A stretch of DNA of 64,000 bases from Quillaja saponaria (GCA_029379385.1 CM055615.1:2108001-2172000); one strand, 5' to 3'. Shown: positions 1-13,984, numbered from the stretch's first letter. Translations and numbers: made by a program. The notes: generated by a model from the sequence alone, not told the origin.

Positions 1-286
1 ATACTCAAACAAGTCAGGCCCATCTACACAATCCACACGCTACCTCTACAAACTGATGAGCATTGGACGGCTCTGATTGAAGCACAAAACCTATGTGAAT
101 ACCTATTTTCTTAGGCTTTCTCATACAAAAACCAACCAAACCTCAAAAGACCAAAAGCACTGATTTTATTTTGTACTCTTTGCTGGTGTCTCTTTTGCTT
201 TTTATATCTATCTTTACAGCTCAAGAAGAAGAACTTAAGGAGTAGAAGCAAAGTTTACAGCAGAGAAAGAGAAAGCACTAAAAAAA

Positions 287-1266
287 ATGGTAAAGGATAG
301 GCAAATTGGTGTGGCTATGGACTTCTCAAAGAGTAGCAAGATTGCTCTGCAATGGGCAATTGATAATTTGGCTGATAAAGGTGACACCTTTTACATCATT
401 CACATCAATTCCAGTACTCTGGATAAGTCTCGTAACAAGCTATGGGCCAAATCTGGTTCTCGTAAGTAGTACTCCTATTTGGTTGTGTTATACTTATGCT
501 GATGAATCTCACTATCAACTGCCTCACTCTTGATTTTGATCTAATCTGATTTTATAATATTTTGGTCTTCTTTTTTGCAGCTCTGATTCCTTTGACAGAG
601 TTCCGAGAACCAGATATCATGAACAAGTATGCTGTTCAAACTGATATTGAAGTTCTTGATGTGCTTGACACTGCTTCTAGACAGAAAGAGGTTTATTTAT
701 TCCTCTATCTTTTATTCTTTATATATATATATACTTTTTTTTTTTTTTTTTTACTATTCTGTGTTCTTATAAATTGGGCCCTTCTGAATAAAATTATAGA
801 TCAACATTGTTGCAAAATTGTACTGGGGTGATGCTAGGGAGAAACTGCTGGATGCTGTTGAAGATTTGAAGCTGAACTCTCTAGTTATGGGAAGCAGAGG
901 ACTTAGCACCATCAAAAGGTCTTGATTCTCAGTTTTGTGTTTTAAATACTAATTCACTTAAAATATTGATAGCTGGTTACATCATCGTATAAAGATAACA
1001 GATGATAATAAAATTATTAAGTTGGTTTTTATACAACGATGTATAACAATATAAGTATACAACCAGTACGATATATAATCTTATACAATATATCAGAAAG
1101 AGACTTCTGCATATCTCTGTTTCACTATATACTTTTTATATGGGTTTCATGAATTTGTATTTGTTTAATTTTGGGAAACAGGATAATCTTGGGGAGTGTC
1201 AGCAACTTTGTGATGACACATTGTTCTTGCCCAGTGACTATCGTCAAGGATTCAAGCACCAAGTGA
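287..1266 (+). CDS. Universal stress protein (UspA-like), four exons
   Basis: Exons read as 287–461, 581–690, 800–918 and 1182–1266, all with GT–AG introns. Together they give 489 nt, a protein of 162 residues, the usual size of a single-domain plant USP. The N-terminus ([20 protein letters not shown]) is the first beta strand and helix of the Usp fold. Exons 3 and 4 join to give the ATP-binding signature G-x2-G-x9-G-S (GSRGLSTIK then RIILGSVSN). The tail has the usual plant ending [16 protein letters not shown]. Family members are small cytosolic alpha/beta nucleotide-binding proteins of stress responses; the exact role of this one is not known. Start chosen as the first ATG after a purine-rich leader. 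No break in frame. Intron 2 contains an AT run and a poly-T tract; intron 3 is AT-rich. The closest Arabidopsis protein I recall is At3g53990. Confidence 0.93.
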
Positions 1267-1958
1267 TCATTGATTTGGCTTGCAGATTTTTGTTTCGAAT
1301 GGTCTTCTACTTGAGCTTTCTTAAAATTTGAATCCATCTTAGTTTATGAACTCTAAGAAAGTTGGATATATATTGTAAATTTTAATCCTTGACCTTTTTT
1401 AATGAAGGAATTTATTTGGTTGGCATATTTGGGGGTCTACGCATAGAACATCTAAGTAGGTTTTGATCTTTATTATTCTCTTTTACAATATCAGTGTCCT
1501 AAAAGGCCATAATTTACTCTGATATCTCATCTTTCTCATGCTACTTGGCCATTTGGCTACTTCACAAACACAGCTTGAAGTGGAGGAAGAGCCAGCTAGC
1601 TAGCAGAACAAATTCCTTTCTTTCCAAACTAGGCAACCTAGTTAGCAGTTTTGTTAACAATTTGACACTCTATACTGGGCCATACCCAATTTAGCACGCT
1701 TAACATAATGCCTGTTCTTGTTGGCAATTTCTAAGTTCTAACCCCCAACTCATCTAAAGCCCAACTATGTAAGAGTTTTGGACCTTTGGTAATGAAAAAC
1801 ACTTGCAGAGATGCAGAATAATTAGGAGAATTGAGAAGGCAGAGCAAGCAGAAGCTCATACTGTTATTTAATGATGAAAGTAGTTTACATCTGGAAGGCA
1901 GATTTTTCAGGCAAATGCATTTATTTAATTTGACATAGCAAACAGCAAACAATAAGCG
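1267..1958. other. Spacer between the USP and GST genes
   Basis: About 0.7 kb between the USP stop codon and the stop codon of the convergent GST pseudogene. It should hold the 3' untranslated regions of both. No coding exon or transposon end was seen. Confidence 0.5.
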
Positions 1959-2778
<820 letters not shown>

Positions 2779-2799
2779 TTTAGATGTTTATAGCAGATG

Positions 2800-5700
2800 T
2801 GAATGTTTGTACTTTGTCGTGAATGTGATACAAGCCCTTTTATAGTCAACACAAACTTGGAAGTCGGAATTTTCTACTTATTTACTTATTGTTCAAGGTT
2901 TTTTTTTTTTTTTTTTTTGGGAAAACTTATTGTTCAAGTTTCTTAATTCCTTCTACATGGACCTCAATTTTGTGGAATCTGGTTGTACATTTTTTGGTTT
3001 GTTTCTCACGAATTGAAATAGAATATAAGTAAAAAGAACATTATTTTTAGAGTTGTATTAATATATTTAAAACTTTATGTAAACTTATTTTTTCAAGACA
3101 TTGACATACTGAGTACAATATTAAAAAGTTATAACTTTTGATATGTAAAAAATTCCAGGACACATAATATATCAAATTGAAATTCCAAATGAAACCTTAC
3201 GAGGTGACAAATGATCGTAGTCACAATTTTTAGCACTTGAAAATAATATATATATATGATTTTTACAAGTTTGATTTAAAAACATGTACGTGGTTTATGT
3301 GTAAAATATTGTTTATGAAAAAAAATTAATTTTGCTATTCTTTTTTTTTTTTAATCTCAATTTTGTTATTAATTTTAATTAAAATATTGAAAAAAATATT
3401 TTAAATAATTTTTTCAAATTCTTGAAGAATATATAATATCAATGGATCTTAACAAATTATATATTTTGTATAATTTTATGGAGTTAAAGTGTGGGCCTTT
3501 ACTTAGGCTCAATACTAATGAGCTTTACAAATCCCATAGCCAGCCCAGCCTCCCCCACTTGTGCCTTAGCCCAGTGGGCTCTCACAGAATCCCACCCTAT
3601 CCTAGGTGCAAATTTGAGATCTATTTTCGACTAATTCACTTGGTTAAAGAGATGTTATTGACCTCGTGATAGCGAAATTCATAAAATTTTAAATTCAACA
3701 ACCTCTCTAAGTTTTAAACTCAAAAAATCAAACAAATAAAATAATTCACTATCCTCACAAGTCACAACTAGGATTGACACTATAATTGAATAGTACTGAA
3801 TAATACACTATTCAAATTCGAATATTGATCGGAATATAAATATAAATTTGAATATAATATCAAATATTCGTATTTGAATTTGAATAATACTTGAATAGTT
3901 TGAATAGTTTATAAATAATAATAATATAATAAATAATAATTGAAAAGTTCGACAAATATGAATACAAATTATAACAAATAAACCTGTGTCATTAATTACG
4001 AGATCAATGGGTTAATTTTACTCTTATAGAAAATGTCAATGACTATATGGTAGCTATCTTGCTTGTGGTCCAACAATGAGGTTGGAAAGAAAGAAATATA
4101 TAAAAATAGGAGAGCCAATCTCAATAACTTTTTCAGTTTCCACTTTGATATTCAAATTTGAAATTAGAGGAATTAATTCATTGACTTCATTCACGGACTT
4201 GGGCAAATATGCACAAGCATTTCAATATAACATTTATTTAGTATCCTATAGTTTTTAAACTAGACTAGAGTTGAAATAAAATTTCATCCCAAAAGGGCGA
4301 GAAGACAGCATAGCATCTCCTTTTAACTTTTTGTATTCAAAACTTGAATTGGAGCGGGGTTGTGTTGAGAATCTCTATCTCTATATTCCATAAGAGAATT
4401 CATCAATGATAAATAAAAAAGTAAAATATAAAAAGGTAAAAAAGTAAATAGGCAGTATACAACACTATAGCTAGCTAGTTGGCTTTATTACAAAACATAA
4501 AATCTTGTGTACTAAGTTTTCCTTACTTTTTCCCTCTTACAATTTTTTCAAATTAGCAGTCAACTTCAACCAAACATATGTTGTTGCTAGCCGTTGGTAG
4601 GAGCCTTTCTTTTTTTGCAAATTTAGTTGGAACAACCAGCTCATTATGATCCAAGAGATAATGGTACAAAAGATAATTCATTTGAAATAAACAAAAAAGC
4701 CTTCTAAGCAAGGTTTAGAAAACTATGCTAAAATTTAAAGGATATTGGATTACAATTTTGTTGTTAAGTGACCTAATTCGTAAATTTCAAAAATATCCTT
4801 TAAATTATGCACTTGACCTGTTGCATAAAACAGAAATATAAGATCTTATGTTAATAAATATAAGTTTAACTAAGGTCCTAATTCATGATAAATAAATTCG
4901 ACATAGTAATAAGGTACGAAATAAATGTGTTAGGTTTGCGACTGCAAAATAAAAATAGTTTCTCTAAAAAATAAACCCTAGGACGGCTAAAGTATGCTAT
5001 GCCCTTTGACATTGATGAAGCAGTTCCTTTTAAACCCCAAAGAGGCAGGGTAACAATATCATTATATTAATATCTTTAATTTAAAAAGACATCCCTCTTC
5101 ACTCACTTTACCCCGATACTTTCAAATAAATTACAAAACTTCCCTTCTGATATTTGGAAGTTGAATTCCCAACATTTTCCTTCTTTCATTGTCATTTTGG
5201 GTTGCAAATTTGACTAAATTAACAATTCACTAACCACCCTCTTTTACAATTTATTATGTTTATCATTAACACCAAAAGGAATAAAAATCAAGATTACAAG
5301 AAAATATTGAAACTAATTATGTTGCACAAATCAAGGGATACAAAAATAAATCAAGATTATAGTATAAGTATTGTACAAATGAAGATATGTTAAAATTAAT
5401 CATGAATCCATCCATTGAGTGAATCAATTAAGCATTGATGGAGAAAATTAAGGAAATCTTAAAATAATATTATAGCTCAGAATAATATTTCTCTACAAAT
5501 TATTTCATAGTATATTTTTTACATATTTCTTTTATAAAGTGAAGATAAAGGTTATATATATAGTTCTACCTATTATCTCATTGCTTTAACTTTATATTAT
5601 TTTTTGATGAAATGAAAGAAAGAAGAAGAAGAAATACTTTGATTTTGTTGGAATACTAAAACTATCACTATGATAGGATTAATGCGAAATGCACTTACAT

Positions 5701-6460
5701 AATTATGCACATATTCATCTTTCTCATAATATGTACATATGTAATTTCATTAAAAACTAATTGGTTCTCACCCCTCTTTTTCTTTCCAATTCAAGAAAAA
5801 ATAAATTAAAACACAGATTATGGCATTTTATAAAGTAACAACCCATATCAAATTGAATTAATATATCAACTTGGAAAGAGATCATATAATATTATATCCT
5901 ATAATTTAGTATATAATATAAGAATTAGGAATCTTTTGAATATAATTATTTGATTATAGTTAAATTAGTCATAATATGTAATATGTATGTATAACCAATC
6001 AAATCACGTCTCATTCTATAAATTGTATTTGATTCCAAAATTTGATTCAATTGATCACAAACCAAAATATAGATCAAGCAAGTTTAAAACTTCAAAAAAT
6101 TCAAATTGTGTTAGAAATATTTGTTTAAAATTCTTTTGGTTTGTGTATAATGCACTTAATGGTAAAAAAAGAAAAAGATTACACTCCATACTTGGGTGCA
6201 ACATAAATAAAAGATGGTCATAGAGGGTGGAATGGTAATTTTAAGAGATGAGAAAATTATAAATAATTAAATAACACACCAAATTTTGAGTGTTTCTTAA
6301 GAGGTTATGAATATTAATGAAGGCTAAATTGGGAGACATCATTGACAGATCCGTCACTTACACGACTCCCATGACATTTCTTTTTAATATTTTTGAAACA
6401 ATACTTAGAATAAGTAATACGCTTATCATTTTGAAATCTTGTTCAAGCAAAGGGTGTTAC
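2800..6460. other. AT-rich intergenic DNA with decayed repeats
   Basis: No convincing gene. Around 3770–3960 there is a tract dominated by TTCGAAT/ATTCGAA motifs, resembling the interior of the MITE at 51.7 kb and another tract at 11.52–11.66 kb. The rest is simple AT-rich sequence. Short open frames here (for example 3442–3669 and 5987–6223) have no recognisable domain and look like chance. Confidence 0.5.
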
Positions 6461-6461
6461 A

Positions 6462-6484
6462 GTGAGAGAGAGAGAGAGACAGAG
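6462..6484. repeat. (AG)n microsatellite upstream of the RopGEF
   Basis: A run of alternating A and G lies about 260 bp upstream of the RopGEF start codon. GA/CT tracts are common in plant promoters and 5' leaders and may be transcribed here. Confidence 0.6.
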
Positions 6485-6742
6485 TCGTTGTAGACCTTAG
6501 TTCACTGTCCGCTTGTGATCGCGGAAAAATGGTGCAAGTTAAGAGAGAGAGGTTTTAATTTAATAAGGGGCAAGAAGGGTTCTTCATATCTCTCTCACAT
6601 CATGAGCTTGAGCAAGTTTCAGTAATCATGACCTGCTTCATCCTTCACATATAAGTAAGATTTGCAGCTACTTACATAATTTATCTGATTTTCTGTGTCT
6701 TACCTCCTACCCTTCACTATCAGACATGGTTGTTGTGACCTT

Positions 6743-9700
6743 ATGGATAGAGCTTTCATCCAACAAGTAGAAAGAGAAAAAACACAGCAACAACAGCAGC
6801 ATCCGCAGCTGAAGCTTTGTCTTCCGGTAGTGAGGCTTAGAAGTGAGGATAATCTAAACCCTTTCCGTGTTTTGGGGTTTTGGGTGTCAAAATCTGTTCG
6901 AAAATTTTGTTATAGAGCTCGATTCTCAAAAGGGGTTTTTTGCTTGAAGAGAATTCAATATAATGGAATGGTAGTTAACAACTCTGTGTTTTATGCTTCA
7001 CCTGGTATTATTGAGGAGGGGAAAGCTGCAATGGAGGGTTTGAATGAGAAGAATGAAGTCATTGAAGAGACAAAAGAAATCGTCAATGGTGGTAAAGTTG
7101 AGACCTTTGCTGATTTGATCGAAGAGAAGGGTCGTGAGAGCAGTTCAAGCAATGATTTTTTGTCATCTGAGACCACAGGGCATGAAGAACAATGCCAAAG
7201 TAGTTCTGACGAATCATTTTCGCCACCTTCATTAGGTTGGCCTGTTCAGAAAATTGAGGCACCGGATTGCACCAGTCCTGTTAAAATTAAGGATTGTGAG
7301 AAAACCCATATGGGAAGTAAGAAATTAGAGAAACAAGCCTCAGTAATATCAGGTATTTTAGTCTCCCTCTGTCGTCTACAATGAATTTCTCTACCTAATA
7401 ATAAGAAAATTTGCTTTATGATTCGATTCTGTTTCTTTGTCCCAGAGATTGAGATGATGAAGGAGAGGTTTTCAAAATTGTTGCTTGGAGAAGATATGTC
7501 GGGTTGTGGAAATGGGGTCTCCACTGCGTTGGCTATATCAAATGCCATAACTAATCTTTGTGGTATGCTTACTATTGACTGTTTCTGGTTTCCTCGTAGG
7601 TTGCTAATTTCTTTTGTTTTCTATGGTGTCAAAGAACCAATCAACCATTTTTTGGGGACTCGCCTAGCAATCTAAGTTTTATTCCACTTAAGAAGTGCAC
7701 TTTTCAACTTCTCACCACTCTTATTGTCACATTTAAATTTCAAATTGAAGTCTTGTGCTTTTGTCAAAGCTTTCAGACCCAATGGCCAACATGTGAGGTA
7801 GGGTATTAGATATTTATAATCATTATGCGGCCTCACCGCCTCACTTAGCAGTTAGCTTTTAGGTTGATTGGTTCCTTGACATTGGAAAATTGGTTATGAT
7901 CAAAATTTAACTACTGCTGTTTCTTATGGTTATTGTTCATTCCCTAATATTAGCCACCCTCTTCGGGCAACTTTGGAGATTAGAACCCCTATCTACTGAG
8001 AAGAAAGCTATGTGGAGAAGAGAGATGGAATGGCTTCTTTCTGTCAGTGATCACATTGTCGAATTAATACCTACTTGGCAGACTTTTCCAGATGGAAGCA
8101 AGCTTGAGGTAGAAGTTATTTCAGTGTGGAGTTTTGTAGACAAGTCATAGATGTCCCTGTTGTGATTATCTGCTTCTTTTACACTATGACACTGTTTCAT
8201 ATATCAAATGCTCCAATCTGGCATGCTATCAGTTTTGAATGGAAGAGAGCTATATCGAAAACCTTAATACATCCCCTCCCTTCCCTCCCCCCCCCAACAA
8301 GACACAGACACACAAAGAAGAAAGAAGAAGAAAATGCCTGCCAGTATTTCCAGTGGTAGTATCAATTAATTGTACATTCAGTTTTATGTTAGCTCTGTTA
8401 AAGTTTACTAGTTTGAGCGTAATGTCTTTTGTGAAAAGCTGAACAAATAATATCTTAAGTGCAAGGAGATAATAAATTCTTACGACTCTTTAAAATGGTC
8501 AACATATGAACATGGCACACATAAAATCCTTAAATCTCGGACAAAAAAGGGAAAACATAAGAGATAGTTAAAGCATTATTCTCTTTTATTTGTTTTGAAT
8601 TCTGTTAGGACTTCCTATAGTATTTGATAATGAGAATATATGGAGGGTTTATCGTGAAATGTATATGTATATGCTTGCCCAACTCTCTGTCTCTGTCTTT
8701 CTCTGTGTCACACTTGCAGGCTGCATTAAAAATGGTGAATTCATTTCCCATACCATATATATTTTTCACTAATTGGGGATTGGGGTAGCTCATGATTCTG
8801 ATATCCCTCAACTGGACTAAGAATTCCCTCTTACTAGAAAAGGACAATCAATCTTCCCTTCAGCATTGGATTTTTGAGTTTTTCTAACCTCATTACTTCC
8901 ATCTATTTTATGCCTCATTCTCACCATATACCTGTTGGTTATTCATCAATGTTATATTGAGGGATGATGAACAAATAAGTTGTTGACTAATTCTTGTTTT
9001 GTTCACAGATAATGACTTGCAGACCGCGCTCAGATTTGTACGTCAATCTGCCAGCTTTACTGTAAATTAGATAACATGCTTCTTGTAAGATTCTCCAACA
9101 TATTTGTTACATAGGTTATAATAATCTGGTTTCAAGAGGTCGTTTTGAAGATGGTTCTTTCTGCAGGAAATACTAGACAGTTTTGTAGATACAGAGTTCT
9201 GGTATGTTGACCAAGGGGTTTTGGCCCCTGATGCTGACGGGTCATCCTCTTTCCGAAGAGCACTTCAGCGCCAAGAGGAAAAATGGTGGCTTCCTGTGCC
9301 TCGAGTCCCTCCTGGTGGCCTCCATGAAGATTCAAGAAAGCAGGTGCAGCACAAGCGTGATTGCACAAACCAAATACTTAAAGCTGTGATGGCAATAAAC
9401 AGTATTACTTTAGCTGAAATTGAAGTTCCTGATTCCTATTTGGAATCTCTTCCTAAGGTATGGAAGATCCACATGATTCCAAGTATCATAAGACATAGTA
9501 GCAAAATTACTCATTCCTATCAAAAGACATAGTAGCAAAATTACTGACCGAGTTTCATTTCAGAATGCGAGAGCCAGTTTGGGAGATCTTATTTATCGGT
9601 ATATTTCATCAGATCAGTTTTATCCTGAATGTCTGCTGGAATGCCTTGATTTATCCTCCGAACATCAAGCTATAGAGATTGCCAATCGGGTGGAGGCCGC

Positions 9701-10471
9701 AATTTATATCTGGCGGAAAAAAACTAACTCCAAACCTGCCAATAGCACAACAAGATCAAGTTCAAGATCATCTTGGGAAATGGTCAAGGAGATGATGGTT
9801 GATGCAGACAAAAGGGAATTGCTTCCTGACAGAGCAGAAGGCCTCCTGCTATGCTTGAAGCAGCAATTCCCTGGTCTCCCTCAGACAGCCTTGGATATGA
9901 GCAAAATCCAATACAACAAGGTTTTAAACTTTTATCCTAGATTTAAGCTTTCCTATTTTGTTGTCTTGTCTTAAAATTTTTGATCCTCAATCCTTCATCT
10001 TATTCTATTGTCTAGGATGTTGGAAAATCCATCTTAGAGAGCTATTCGAGAGTGTTGGAGAGCCTGGCATTCAATATCGTGGCCCGAATTGATGATCTTC
10101 TCTATGTGGATGATTTGACGAAGCATTCTGATCAGTTTTCATCTCTCTCAACAGTTGGTGTAATTGCACGTAAGAATGTCTCTGTTCCATACTCAGTGCC
10201 CCTCTCAGGCACCCCATATAGATCTGCTTTTACCACGCCAAACTTCTCCCCTGCACAATTGGTTAGCCCGGCAAAGGGAGAAAGATCACCATTCATCACG
10301 AGCAGCAAGATTCCCCAGCGTGGTTTAGGAGTTAAGAAGGTTTTGACAGATTATCTTAGTATTGATACAAAAGGAAAGGACTACGGCAGTCCAATCGAGA
10401 AACTAAATCCATTATCAAACACAAAGGAAGTGGCTGAGGTTGAAGCTGGAACAGAGTCTTCATCTTATTAG
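6743..10471 (+). CDS. ROPGEF: Rop guanine nucleotide exchange factor (PRONE), frameshifted in exon 4
   Basis: Seven exons: 6743–7352, 7446–7562, 7954–8108, 9009–9084, 9167–9457, 9564–9920, 10016–10471; phases agree at every junction except through exon 4. The implied protein is about 686 residues. A variable N-terminus (Gln run, acidic, Ser-rich) is followed by the plant-specific PRONE domain from [20 protein letters not shown] through [49 protein letters not shown] and [20 protein letters not shown] to [14 protein letters not shown] Ser/Pro-rich C-terminus ([18 protein letters not shown]) follows, of the type that regulates PRONE activity. PRONE proteins activate ROP/RAC small GTPases at the plasma membrane in polar growth. 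Exon 4 is 76 nt where 75 is needed: an extra T near 9061 turns the expected Leu-Arg-Lys into Leu-Leu-stop inside PRONE. A GTG 48 nt upstream also opens the frame, but ATG 6743 gives the sensible start. Most like Arabidopsis ROPGEF5/6/7. Confidence 0.9.
9482..9545 (+). repeat. Short tandem duplication in RopGEF intron 5
   Basis: The phrase AGACATAGTAGCAAAATTAC occurs twice, about 38 bp apart, just before the acceptor of exon 6. Intronic and probably neutral. Confidence 0.7.
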
Positions 10472-10930
10472 TTCTTGATGTAATGAGGTGTCTGTAAAAG
10501 ATGAGATATATATTTGTGTTTTCATGTGTAATTTGCCAGTTCCCACTAGTCCAAGTTAGATTGTGAACTCCATGTATACAAAAAGAAGTGAATTATATGT
10601 TATCACTTTAATGTCATTTAAAAAAAATCAATTAAAGCATGTTAATGGTTTGATAACAAATAAGCAGCCAATGCAGCTTAAAACATGGACCTTTTAGAAA
10701 TTGAAGCTGCTCTTTAGTTGAGTTTTTAAGATCAGGAAACAGGGGCATTCCAAGAATTGTCAATATAGTACTATGTTACAGCCACGGGAAGACAAAACAC
10801 ATCAAAGTGAAGTATCATTTTATAAGAGAAAAACAAAAGGAAAGAAATCAAGTTTGTCCACTGCAACTCACTTGCTCAACTTTACGAAGCTGTTACTTGT
10901 AGAATCAAGTAAAAGTATCAAGGAGGAGAA
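10472..10930. other. RopGEF 3' flank
   Basis: About 460 bp between the RopGEF stop codon and the first LTR-like repeat. It should contain the 3' untranslated region. Nothing else was recognised. Confidence 0.5.
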
Positions 10931-11306
10931 TGTTGGAGAGTGACAATTTTACTAGATACTTCTTTTATCTTCTTACTTTTTGTTACATGTCTAATTTTAT
11001 GCATATAAAAATAAAAGTGACAAATTGTAATTAAGATAACTGGTTTTAGATGATGACTTTAGATAATGTACGGTGATTGTAAAAATCTCTAACCCTAACC
11101 CTATATAAAATTGTTTACAATCTCTAACCCTAACCCTATATAAAATTGTAAAACCCATTTTGGGGAAGTGTGAAAAAAATCAGTTTACGAGCTGTTATGT
11201 TCTTCCTCTATTTCTAAATTTCTGAACTTTGGTTGTTTACACAATCACAAAGAGAAAAAAAGAAAATGATTAATTAATGATTTTACTTGGTTCCGTCAAG
11301 AGGTTA
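10931..11306 (+). repeat. LTR-like dispersed repeat, copy A
   Basis: Begins TGTTGGAGAGTGACAATTTT and is similar, in opposite orientation, to copies ending near 14394 and 21397. Shared blocks include GTGACAAATTGTAAT, a GATGATGACTTT segment, the GTTATGTTCTTCCTC block, the CACAATCACAAAGAG block and the final TCAAGAGGT. The TG start and promoter-like CTATATAAA suggest a solo LTR, but no flanking target duplication, primer-binding site or internal coding region was found, so the class is unproven. Copy A alone carries a doubled segment of telomere-like units (see 11085–11148). Confidence 0.6.
11085..11148 (+). repeat. Doubled (TAACCC)2 plus TATATAAA segment
   Basis: The segment CTCTAACCCTAACCC followed by TATATAAAATTGT occurs twice in tandem, about 32 bp apart, inside copy A of the LTR-like repeat. 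CTAACCCTAACCC is two units off the plant telomere motif CCCTAAA and could be a short interstitial telomere-like tract or an ordinary promoter telo-box. Each copy is followed at once by a good TATA-like sequence. Confidence 0.75.
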
Positions 11307-11793
11307 ATCCATAGACAGAATGCCCAAATTAAAGGCAGTATATTCTCTAATCCGTGTGTCTATTACAATGGGTAACACTTTTATATATTGGATGAAAATT
11401 ACAACATAAAAAGAAATAATTCAAATAGAATTAAATATCATTGAGTCAACTATGCTCCAAATTGTAAGAGAGAATCACTCCAATTAATTGGTGAAAATGA
11501 TGTTGTTATTTTTTTATGAATATTAAATACTACAATATTTGAATTTAATTCGAATTCTAAAAACTATTTGTATTTAATTTTGAATTTGAATAATTAAGTC
11601 GAATTTGAATTATTTGATTTGAATTACAATCTTATTCATATATGATATAATTATTCGATTTGAATAATATCTTAAAATAATGATTTTTCTCTAAACTCTT
11701 CTTATTTGGATCAAGTTTTGATCTTTCTTTCATGTATTTGGATAATATATTACATTATAATTTTGCACTTGTAGTGTCTTACTTTTTCTATTT

Positions 11794-12503
11794 GGCTCAA
11801 TTGTACTTTAACCCCATAAATTATCACCTGTTTTGTGTTAACCCTTATAAACTATCAAATTATGCACATAAGCCCTTATTTGAGTACTAATAAGCAAATG
11901 ACCTCCAATAATCCAAATTAGTTATAAAATCTAACAAATTAACTGTCTTTCACTTTTTAACTCTTGTTTCTTCTTTTACCTTTTTTTTTTGTTTTTTTTT
12001 TTTCTAGCAACTAAAATCTCTATATTTATTCATTTTTAGTATATTTTTAATATGTAATACAATAATAAGAAAATAAAAGTTTTGATGAAAATATTATCAT
12101 TAAAATGAAAATTGAAACAACAACTTTTATAATTTCTATAAATGAGAAAATAATATTAGTAAATCTTTTAATAATTTAAATATTATGACAAGAAAGTAAA
12201 AATTATGAATAATTTAAATATTATTTATCTATGCCAAAATTGAATCAATATAGAGAGTTAGTTTCATAAAAAATGAAAAGAAAAAGATGTAAAAAGGATA
12301 AAACATAAAATAAATAAGAAACTTATAATGAGGGTAATTTAGTTTTTATGAGTTAATTTGTTAGATTTAATGGCTAATTTAGATGAGTGGTAGTTATTTG
12401 CTAATTATGACTCAAATATGAGGTTATTATGTGCCTAATTAGATAGTTTATGAGGGTTATTGTAAAACAGGTGGTAATTTATAGGGTAAAATATAATTGA
12501 CCC
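11794..12503. mobile_element. Mutator-like MITE with ~150-bp terminal inverted repeats
   Basis: The ends are inverted repeats of roughly 150 bp: 11794–11946 (starting GGCTCAATTGTACTTTAACC) and 12352–12503 (reverse complement starting GGGTCAATTATATTTTACCC). They are about 80% alike and keep shared blocks such as CACCTGTTTT, ATAAACTATC and AAATCTAACAAATTAACT. The flanking 9-mers TTTCTATTT (11785–11793) and TTTTTATTT (12504–12512) match at eight of nine positions, fitting the 9-bp target duplication of Mutator-like elements. The roughly 400-bp middle is AT-rich and non-coding, so the element is non-autonomous. Confidence 0.75.
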
Positions 12504-12617
12504 TTTTTATTTTTTATTAATCTTATCTGTAGTTGGATTTCATTTTTAATTTGAGTCTTTTCAATGAAAATTATCTTAAATTTGATCTACATTGTATCAA
12601 CTAGATGTGGATGGAGC

Positions 12618-13571
12618 TAGAGATGGCAAACCGAAAAATGCATTCCACCTTAGACCCATCATTTACTGGGTATACCCAGACCTAGATTTAATGGGTCTGT
12701 CCATGGACCTAACTTTTTTTTTTCTAATAAACTATGTTTTACTAATTTTTAAAAATTATAGGTTTAATTAAGCCACATTGAATTTGTAAATAGTTTAAGA
12801 TTTATTGTTTTTTTTTGCTTGTAAGGTACTAATCACATTTACGTATTTACGCATATGTTAAATAATTTTTTATAAAAGTATAAAAGAGTAATTTTAAGTT
12901 TATAGAAAAATGGTATGAGAAACAAAGAATTAGTTTTATTTTCATATTTTGCTAATCGGTGCTATACGCCTATACCCAATAATTTGAACTTGAAACTTCT
13001 TTTTTTTGGTACAGAACTTGAAACTTTAAGTTATAAGTCTATGTGTTCAAATGACAACTTGATGAGATAACTAAATTACATAAAAAATGAACCTGGAAAA
13101 AATAAAAAAAATTATTATTTTTGTCCTAAAAATAGAAATTGAGTGATAGTTTAATGGATAAAAAATTGATCATAGACCCATAATTTGTAAATTTTCAGAT
13201 CAAATCATGAAAATTTTTCAAACTTAAACTTTCTCATCACGTTTTCAAAAATTTTAAATTTACAAATTAAATTCTCATATCAAAACTATTAATACCAAAT
13301 TATTTTCTTATAAAATTTTGAAACTCAAAATCAAAATATAGTATTACAATTATTATTTTTCCCTTTGATTATAACAATCATGAATATTTCACAATTAAAA
13401 AATAAATTTTTTTGATATTATTAAACAATTTATCTTAAATCCTAGCAAGTAAAATATAAAAAAATAGTAGACCTATACTCATTAAATACTCATTTAGACT
13501 CAATAATCAAACCCATTAAGATGGGATTGGGCCGGGCCTGACATGGACTCGACCCAATTGCCATCTCTCTA
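12618..13571. mobile_element. Non-autonomous hAT transposon, 954 bp
   Basis: Flanked by a perfect 8-bp target duplication GATGGAGC at 12610–12617 and 13572–13579, as expected for hAT elements. The ends are TAGAGATGGCAA on the left and, reversed, TAGAGAGATGGCAA on the right. Subterminal sequence is rich in ACCCATT/AATGGGT motifs near both ends. No transposase open frame is present. Confidence 0.85.
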
Positions 13572-13984
13572 GATGGAGCTTGGTTATTCTCAAACCAATC
13601 TTCAGTTTTTCTATTTTGTTTTGCTTCGCTGTAGGAATGATCCTGATCCTGTCAAATATTAAGGTTAAATATGTAGTCGATCATGAATCTAATGGATAAT
13701 GATTAGATCTAAATTAATATTGTATTTTTTTTTTCCAGAGGTATACACCAATTTTAATTCACAATACAATATAGTGAGTTTTCTTAATTAAAAATATTAC
13801 AATTTTAAAAATTCACAGTTAAGGTGACACAAACAACTCAAATAATAAACACACGTAAGTTGTGACAAACAATGAGAAAATTAATCGCGCACATCTATTA
13901 ATGGTGCATTAGGCATGAATGTTAGGTCTCTCACTTGAAATTCTGTATATGGTTTTATGATTATGGGGGTATAATCAGTATGTA

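Noticed and set aside
6991..7548. Minus-strand frames across RopGEF exons 1 and 2
   Set aside because: Shadows of the RopGEF coding sequence.
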